A stretch of 19,150 nucleotides of DNA from an uncultured Solirubrobacterales bacterium (GTDB lineage: Bacteria > Actinomycetota > Thermoleophilia > Solirubrobacterales > Solirubrobacteraceae). Location: NCBI GenBank assembly GCA_903959665.1, contig CAJBXY010000107.1, forward strand, positions 1 through 19,150, written 5' to 3'. Shown piece after piece: positions 13,312 to 19,150 of this stretch. A program made the position numbers and the translations under genes. Position 1 is the stretch's first letter; every line of letters begins with the position of its first letter. Under the pieces are notes generated by a model. It made no database searches. It was not told where the DNA came from and saw nothing but the letters and a program-made list of their open reading frames with translations.

Positions 13312-14703
13312 ATGGCAACTACCGCTCAGCCACCCGGATCGCCGACCGATCCGCAAGCCACGCTACCGCCCCACTCGATCGAATCCGAGCAGGCGATCCT
13401 TGGCGCGATCATCCTCTCTGAGAAGGCTCACTACGCCTACGTCGTGGAAGAGGAGATAACGGCGGCAGACTTCTACCGCGCGCGCCATCGCGTGATCTTC
13501 GAGGCACTGCTGGGGCTGTTCGATCGCGGCAGCGAGATCGACGTGCTCAGCGTTACCGAAGAGCTCAAGTCGGTTGGCAAGCTCGAAGAGGCCGGCGGCG
13601 AAGAGGCAATTCAGGCGCTCGTCACCGCCGTTCCGGCGGTCGGCAACCTGCGTCGCTACGCCGAGATCGTTCGTGAAACCGCCCACCTGAGGCGGCTGCT
13701 CGACACCTCCTACAGGATTCAGTCGAGCGTCTACACGCGCGACGGCGACCCGCAACAGATCGTTGACGAAGCCGAGCGCTCAATCCTTGAGATCCGCATG
13801 GGCGATGGTGGCCAGGACTTCCGCGCCGTCGGCGACGTGCTCCACCAGGAGCTGCAGCGCTGGGACGATCTCGCCAAGCGCGGCGAGTCGATTACCGGAA
13901 TTCCCTCCGGCTTCGCCGACCTTGACCAGATCACCGGCGGCTTCCAGCCCGGCAACCTGATCATCATCGCCGCGCGCCCATCGATGGGCAAGTCGGCGCT
14001 GGTCACAAACATCGCTGAGAACATCGCGCTCGACAAGAAGAACCCGCGCCCGGTAGCGCTCTTCTCGCTCGAGATGTCGGAGGGCGAGCTGGCCCAGCGC
14101 TTTATCGCCTCTCAGGCGACGATCAAAGGTGATGATCTTCGCAAGGGCCGCGTGCGCGACGAAAAGTGGCAGCGAGTGCTGAAGGTCGCCGGCGAGTACG
14201 AGCGTTCGAAGCTCTACGTCGACGACTCCTCCGACATCGGCCTGCTCGACATCCGTGCCAAGGCGCGGCGGCTCCACCAGAGCCTGCGCGACGAGGGTGG
14301 CCTTGGGCTGATCATCATCGACTACCTGCAGCTGATGCGCGCCGACGGCCGCTACGACAACCGCGTCCAGCAGGTCGGCGAGATGAGCCGAGGGCTGAAG
14401 ATCCTCGCGCGCGAACTAAAGGTTCCGGTCGTCGCCCTCTCCCAGCTCTCTCGTGGAGTCGAGTCGCGGCCCGACAAGCGCCCGATGCTCTCCGACCTGC
14501 GTGAATCGGGCCAGATCGAGCAGGACGCCGACCTCGTGATGTTCATCTACCGCGACGAGTACTACAACCACGAGGCCTCAGAGGACCCTGGCGTCAGCGA
14601 GATCATCATCGGCAAGCACCGCAACGGCGCGCTCGGCAACGTCCGCCTGACCTTCCAGCACGAGTACCCACGCTTCCGCAACATCGCGGTGGACGCGGCG
14701 TGA
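13312..14703 (+). CDS. dnaB: Replicative DNA helicase DnaB
   Basis: DnaB is the ring-shaped hexameric helicase that unwinds DNA ahead of the replisome. The 463-residue product has the usual length. An N-terminal primase-contact domain (about 18-130, starting PHSIESEQAILGAII) and linker are followed by the RecA-like motor (about 195-460). Visible motifs are GFADLDQITGGFQPGNLIIIAARPSMGKSAL with Walker A at 221-229, FSLEMS with catalytic Glu (251-256), IIIDYLQ Walker B at 334-340, ALSQLSRGVE, and the arginine finger in KHRNG near 435-439. The sequence is continuous through every motif, so there is no intein, unlike several other actinobacterial dnaB genes. The final codons overlap the next gene by 4 nt (GTGA), tying expression to a helicase loader. 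Confidence 0.99.
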   Translation: MATTAQPPGSPTDPQATLPPHSIESEQAILGAIILSEKAHYAYVVEEEITAADFYRARHRVIFEALLGLFDRGSEIDVLSVTEELKSVGKLEEAGGEEAIQALVTAVPAVGNLRRYAEIVRETAHLRRLLDTSYRIQSSVYTRDGDPQQIVDEAERSILEIRMGDGGQDFRAVGDVLHQELQRWDDLAKRGESITGIPSGFADLDQITGGFQPGNLIIIAARPSMGKSALVTNIAENIALDKKNPRPVALFSLEMSEGELAQRFIASQATIKGDDLRKGRVRDEKWQRVLKVAGEYERSKLYVDDSSDIGLLDIRAKARRLHQSLRDEGGLGLIIIDYLQLMRADGRYDNRVQQVGEMSRGLKILARELKVPVVALSQLSRGVESRPDKRPMLSDLRESGQIEQDADLVMFIYRDEYYNHEASEDPGVSEIIIGKHRNGALGNVRLTFQHEYPRFRNIAVDAA

Positions 14704-15431
14704 GCGGCTACGCCTGCAAGGACTGCGAGGACTCCGGCTGGCTCGACACGCCGGACGGAAACGCCGTCGTCGCCTGCCACTGCCGTGAGCAGCTGCTGGC
14801 CTCAAGGCGCTCACGCTCGCTCTCGGCCGTGATCCCACGCCGTTACCGCGGCGCCTCCTTCGACCGACCGCCGGTCAGCTCGATGCCCGCGGCGCAGCTC
14901 GAGCTAGTCAAGAGCTACGTGCGCCAGCTCGACGTGCGGCTCGCAGAAGGGCGCGGGCTGTGGTTCTTCGGTGGCGTCGGCACCGGCAAGACGACGCTGG
15001 CGATGCTCGTCTCGCAGGCAGCAATTGACGCCCGCCGCGGCGTTGCGATCTACTCGCTGCCACGACTGCTTGCCGAAATTCGCAGCACCTTCGAAGACGA
15101 CGCCGAAGGCGGCTACGTCGATCTGCTCGACCGGCTGGCGGAGATCGACCTGCTGCAGATCGATGATCTTGGCGCCGAGAAGACCAGCGCCTGGGTGCTC
15201 GAGCAGCTCTACTCGATCGTCAACGCCCGCTACGAGGCGCAGCGCTCAATCATCGTCACAACCAATCTTGAACGTGACGAGCTTGCCTTGCAGATCGGCG
15301 AGAGAACCGTTTCAAGGCTCGAAGAGATGTGCGAGCTTTGCCCGCTGTTCGGTGACGACAAGCGCCGTTTTGAAGCCGTCGACATGCGCGACAAGGACCA
15401 ACCGCCTGCGCCAGACCTACGTTTGGCCTAG
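14700..15431 (+). CDS. DnaC/DnaI-like AAA+ ATPase, probable helicase loader
   Basis: The 243-residue protein resembles DnaC, DnaI and IstB ATPases. The N-terminus has a likely zinc site, CKDC...CHC (Cys6, Cys9, Cys26, Cys28), as in the helicase-binding domain of DnaI. The AAA+ core has Walker A GGVGTGKT (91-98), Walker B LLQIDD (151-156), sensor 1 TTN (187-189) and ERTVSRL near 201-207, where an arginine finger is expected. The GTG start overlaps the dnaB stop by 4 nt. With that coupling, loading DnaB onto single-stranded DNA is the best guess. Many actinobacteria lack a DnaC/DnaI homologue and are thought to rely on DciA, so this loader is of interest. An IstB-type transposition helper is unlikely because no transposase is nearby. 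Confidence 0.85.
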   Translation: MSGYACKDCEDSGWLDTPDGNAVVACHCREQLLASRRSRSLSAVIPRRYRGASFDRPPVSSMPAAQLELVKSYVRQLDVRLAEGRGLWFFGGVGTGKTTLAMLVSQAAIDARRGVAIYSLPRLLAEIRSTFEDDAEGGYVDLLDRLAEIDLLQIDDLGAEKTSAWVLEQLYSIVNARYEAQRSIIVTTNLERDELALQIGERTVSRLEEMCELCPLFGDDKRRFEAVDMRDKDQPPAPDLRLA

Positions 15432-15438
15432 CGCCTCG

Positions 15439-15444
15439 TAGACT
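15439..15444 (+). promoter_or_regulatory. purA: Leaderless-type -10 for purA
   Basis: TAGACT ends 10 nt before the purA ATG in a 23-nt gap after the helicase loader gene. It is identical to the ssb hexamer. No Shine-Dalgarno sequence is seen. Confidence 0.5.
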
Positions 15445-15454
15445 CCTATCGCTG

Positions 15455-16758
<1,304 letters not shown>

Positions 16759-16762
<4 letters not shown>

Positions 16763-17418
16763 CGTTCTCGCGCGGGAACGCCGACGACGAGAGCCCCGTC
16801 GGCAACGTCAGCACTGACGACTGCGCCGGCAGCGACCAAAGCCTTCTCGCCGATCCGAACGCCGGGGAGCAGAACGGCGCCGGCGCCGATGCGGCAGCCG
16901 CGGCAGAGCGTCGGGCCATCGAGCTGGCCATCGAGCGGGCCCGAGAGGCGGTCGTTGGTTGTGATCGCGCCCGGGCCGATGAAGACATCGTCTTCGATCA
17001 CCGTTCCGGCCGTCACGTAAACAGAACTTTGAATCGAAACTCGGTCGCCGATCACGACGTCGGGATCAACGCCGCTGGCGCGGCCGATCACGCTCTGCTC
17101 GCCGATCACGGCACGCTCGCGGATGTAGGCCTGGTCGCCGATGATTGAGCCTGCGCCGATCGTCGAACCAGCAAAGATGATCGCGCCCGAGCAGATTCGC
17201 GCGCCGGCGCCGATCGTCAGCGCGCCCGGCGCCTCGCCTTGGGTTGCCGAACTGGCGCTCAGCAGCGGTAGCTTGCCAAGCACGACGTTCTCTTGAATCA
17301 CGACGCCCGCGCCGATCACAACGCCCTCGTGCACGACGACGCCCGCGCCAAAGACGACGTCATCGGCGACGGAGGCCGATTCGGCGACTAGCGGCTGGCT
17401 TGCAGGGTGATCTTCCAC
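16759..17418 (-). CDS. Left-handed beta-helix acyltransferase, WbpD-like
   Basis: The 219-residue protein is a hexapeptide-repeat acyltransferase built from [I/V]-G-x-x-x-x turns, for example VVIGAGVVIQENVVLG, TIGAGARICSGAIIFAGSTIGAG and VIGDRVSIQSSVYVTAGTVIEDDVFIG. A loop with TTNDRLSGPLDG follows, then a final IGEKALVAAGAVVSADVADGALVVGVPAR. It probably acetylates an amino group on a nucleotide sugar. Beside a Gfo/Idh/MocA oxidoreductase and a UDP-sugar dehydrogenase, it resembles WbpD, which acetylates the 3-amino group in UDP-diacetamido-glucuronate synthesis; a sialic-acid type O/N-acetyltransferase is an alternative. The frame is open further upstream to 17682, but that part is antisense to the next gene. 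GTG at 17418 is preferred, with TAGGGT 7 nt upstream and the repeats beginning soon after. Confidence 0.85.
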
Positions 17419-17424
17419 GGCAGA

Positions 17425-17431
17425 TACCCTA
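17425..17431. promoter_or_regulatory. Symmetric divergent -10 element TACCCTA
   Basis: The 7-bp sequence TACCCTA reads TACCCT on the plus strand, 9 nt before a GTG at 17440, and TAGGGT on the minus strand, 7 nt before the GTG at 17418. One element can thus supply -10 boxes for both divergent genes, each nearly leaderless. Divergent transcription from symmetric -10 sequences is a known phenomenon. Confidence 0.5.
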
Positions 17432-17439
17432 ACGGCGTC

Positions 17440-18468
17440 GTGGGTGACGCCAACAACAAACCGACCATGCGCGGCGCCGTTCTGGGGCTGGGGATGATCG
17501 GTCGCCATCACGCCCGGCTGCTGCAGAGCACGCCACAGGTGGCCTTCGCCGGTGCGGTCGACCCGCTCGGCGACATTCACGGCGCCGTCACCGACCCAGC
17601 GCTGGTATTCAGCTCGGTCGCCGCGCTTCTCTCCGCCGGACCGATCGACTTTGCGATCGTCGCTGTTCCGACCGAGGAGCACGTAGCGGCGGCGCGCGAA
17701 GTGACGGCCGCCGGTGCCAGCGTGCTAATCGAGAAGCCGATCGCCGCGAGCGCCGCCGCCGGACGCGAGTTGATCGAGATTGTTGAGGCGGCCGGCGTCC
17801 ACGGAGCCGTTGGCCATGTCGAGCGCTGCAACCCGGCGCTGATCGAACTGCGCTCTCGAGTCAATGACGGCCAGCTCGGTGAGCTATTCCTGATCGCGAC
17901 CGAGCGCGTCGGCCCGTTCCCAGATCGCATTCGCGACGTCGGCGTCGTCAAAGACCTCGCAACGCACGATCTCGACCTCGTCCGCTGGCTTGGCGGCGCG
18001 CCGATCGCCTCACTTAGCGGTCAGACTCAGAACCGGATGGGTCGGCCGCACGAGGATCTCGTTCTAATCAGCGGTGCACTGACCAGCGGCGTCAACTTCA
18101 ACTCGATCGTCGACTGGCTCTCACCGACAAAGGTGCGCCGCACGCGCGTGCTGGGCGAGCGCGGGATGCTCGTCGCCGACACGCTGACCGCCGACCTAAC
18201 CTTCTATGAGAACGGTGCCGTTGGCAGTGAATGGGGAGCGACGCAGTCGCTGCGCGGCGTAAGTGAAGGTGACGTGACGCGCTACGCGATTGCCCGCCGC
18301 GAGCCGCTACGCGTGCAGCTCGACCGCTTCCTTGATCTGCTCGGCGGCTCGGCCGACTCGCAGGTAGTGACGCTGGCAGAAGGGCTCGAAACTTTGGCCA
18401 GCGCTGAGGCGGTGCTCGAGAGCGCCGCCAGCGGCAAGACGGTCACGCCGAACGCAGCAGGAGTCTGA
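17440..18468 (+). CDS. Gfo/Idh/MocA oxidoreductase, UDP-N-acetyl-sugar 3-dehydrogenase-like
   Basis: The protein has an N-terminal NAD(P)-binding Rossmann fold (GAVLGLGMIGRHHARLL) and the family signature EKPIA, then an alpha/beta substrate domain with GHVERCNPALIEL, RVGPFPDRIRDVGVVKDLATHDLDLVRWL and ERGMLVADTLTADLTFY. Its features, including the GHVERxNP and DLATHD stretches, recall WbpB/GnnA-type enzymes that oxidise the 3-hydroxyl of UDP-GlcNAc or UDP-GlcNAcA before transamination. The neighbours, an acetyltransferase and a UDP-sugar dehydrogenase, support that. Start: GTG at 17440 (342 residues) has TACCCT 9 nt upstream; ATG at 17467 begins nine codons later, directly before the Rossmann strand, but has no Shine-Dalgarno sequence. 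The TGA overlaps the next ATG by one base. Family is certain; substrate is inferred. Confidence 0.88.
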   Translation: MGDANNKPTMRGAVLGLGMIGRHHARLLQSTPQVAFAGAVDPLGDIHGAVTDPALVFSSVAALLSAGPIDFAIVAVPTEEHVAAAREVTAAGASVLIEKPIAASAAAGRELIEIVEAAGVHGAVGHVERCNPALIELRSRVNDGQLGELFLIATERVGPFPDRIRDVGVVKDLATHDLDLVRWLGGAPIASLSGQTQNRMGRPHEDLVLISGALTSGVNFNSIVDWLSPTKVRRTRVLGERGMLVADTLTADLTFYENGAVGSEWGATQSLRGVSEGDVTRYAIARREPLRVQLDRFLDLLGGSADSQVVTLAEGLETLASAEAVLESAASGKTVTPNAAGV

Positions 18469-19150
18469 TGCAGGCCGTAGTCGTTGCGCTCGGCAAGATT
18501 GGGCTGCCGCTGGCGGTGCAGATCGCCCGCAGCGGCCACAGCGTCGTCGGCTGCGACATCAACCCTGAGGTCGTTGAGCTGATCAACCGTGGCCAGCCAC
18601 CGTTCCCCGGCGAAGCGGGGTTGGAAGAGGCGCTGGCCGAAGTGATCGCGAGCGGCGCTCTGCGCGCTCAGCTCGATACAACGGCGGCGGTTGCCGAAGG
18701 GGCCGAGCTGGTGCTGGCGGTGCCGCCCCTGGCGGTTGACGCGCAGGCGAAACCGGACTGGACCGCGCTCGACTCTGCGATCGCGGCGATCGGCGCCGGC
18801 CTGCAAGAGGGGACGACGGTCGCGGTCGAGACGACGCTGCCGGTCGGCACTACGCGCCGGCGGATCGCGCCAGCGCTGGAAGCGATCAGCGGGCTCAAAG
18901 CCGAGCAGCAGTTCTTCACGATCTTCAGCCCCGAGCGCGTTTACAGCGGCCGTATCTTCGCCGACCTCGCCACATACCCGAAGCTGGTCGGCGGCCTCAG
19001 CGAAGCCGGTGAGAAGCGCGGCGCCGAGCTGTACAGCTCATTCCTTGAGGCCGATGTTTGGCCGATCGGTTCGGCCGAAGCGGCCGAGATGGTGAAGCTC
19101 GCCGAGACGACCTACCGCGACATCAACATCGCCTTCGCCAACGAGCTGGC
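18468..19150 (+). CDS. Nucleotide-sugar (UDP-N-acetyl-sugar) dehydrogenase, 3' end missing
   Basis: The first 227 residues are present and the frame runs off the window edge. It belongs to the UDP-glucose/UDP-ManNAc/UDP-GlcNAc 6-dehydrogenase family, which oxidises C6 of a UDP-sugar to a uronic acid with two NAD+. The Rossmann start is VVVALGKIGLPLAVQIARSG, with Ala in place of the first Gly of GxGxxG. Then come VVGCDINPEVVELINRG, VETTLPVGTTRR, FSPERVYSGRIF and AEAAEMVKLAETTYRDINIAFANEL, which resemble the WecC/WbpA branch. The catalytic Cys lies beyond the window. The ATG overlaps the oxidoreductase stop (TGATG), so they are co-translated. With the oxidoreductase and acetyltransferase it outlines a UDP-acetamido-uronate pathway. 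Confidence 0.9.
   Translation, partial: MQAVVVALGKIGLPLAVQIARSGHSVVGCDINPEVVELINRGQPPFPGEAGLEEALAEVIASGALRAQLDTTAAVAEGAELVLAVPPLAVDAQAKPDWTALDSAIAAIGAGLQEGTTVAVETTLPVGTTRRRIAPALEAISGLKAEQQFFTIFSPERVYSGRIFADLATYPKLVGGLSEAGEKRGAELYSSFLEADVWPIGSAEAAEMVKLAETTYRDINIAFANEL

Noticed and set aside
13312..14703. Possible intein in dnaB
   Set aside because: Walker A, Walker B and the arginine-finger regions are uninterrupted and the length of 463 residues is normal.
14700..15431. IstB-type insertion-sequence helper protein
   Set aside because: No transposase, inverted terminal repeats or target duplication nearby, and the frame is coupled to dnaB.
17419..17682. Longer N-terminus for the acyltransferase
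   Set aside because: That part is antisense to the oxidoreductase Rossmann domain and lacks hexapeptide repeats; GTG at 17418 has a promoter box at correct spacing.

Overview
The window is about 19 kb of GC-rich, gene-dense chromosomal DNA. No mobile element, CRISPR array, tRNA or rRNA is visible. The conserved rpsF-ssb-rpsR-rplI-dnaB order, high GC, GTG/TTG starts, short leaders and the style of the membrane and signalling proteins suggest an actinobacterium. Protein flavour points to a deep lineage such as Thermoleophilia/Solirubrobacterales. That placement is inference; no marker was searched.

Layout: (1) 11-1638, minus strand: a HAD-family hydrolase followed by a CPBP intramembrane protease. 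(2) 1788-5177, plus strand: a class A penicillin-binding protein, then infA (IF-1) with thiL (thiamine-phosphate kinase) close behind. (3) 5181-6947, minus strand: a large membrane protein with an M28-peptidase-like domain that has lost the usual metal-binding motifs. (4) 6990-9115: an OmpR-type response regulator and histidine kinase pair. (5) 9167-10633: a GT20 trehalose-6-phosphate-synthase-like enzyme, facing a small membrane-anchored proline-rich protein on the other strand. (6) 11119-15431: ribosomal and replication genes rpsF, ssb, rpsR, rplI, dnaB and a DnaC/DnaI-like helicase loader overlapping dnaB. (7) 15455-16762: purA. (8) 16759 to the end: nucleotide-sugar genes (hexapeptide acyltransferase, Gfo/Idh/MocA oxidoreductase, UDP-sugar dehydrogenase cut by the window edge). 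These look like the start of a surface-polysaccharide locus making an acetamido-uronic acid.

The strongest non-coding signal is promoter architecture. Nearly every operon-leading gene has a TAnnnT hexamer ending 7-12 nt before its start codon and no Shine-Dalgarno sequence, so most transcripts here are probably leaderless or nearly so. Operon-internal genes instead use stop/start overlaps (TGATG, GTGA). The clear exceptions are ssb, which has a leader and Shine-Dalgarno sequence, and rpsR, which follows a 145-nt gap with three consecutive inverted repeats that look like a structured regulatory leader. ssb and dnaB also share a similar upstream element. The acyltransferase/oxidoreductase pair diverges from one symmetric -10 sequence, TACCCTA.

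No wholly new multi-gene system is evident. The points most worth following are the rpsR leader, the ssb/dnaB element, the leaderless-promoter pattern, the acidic tail on S6 and the M28-like pseudoenzyme.
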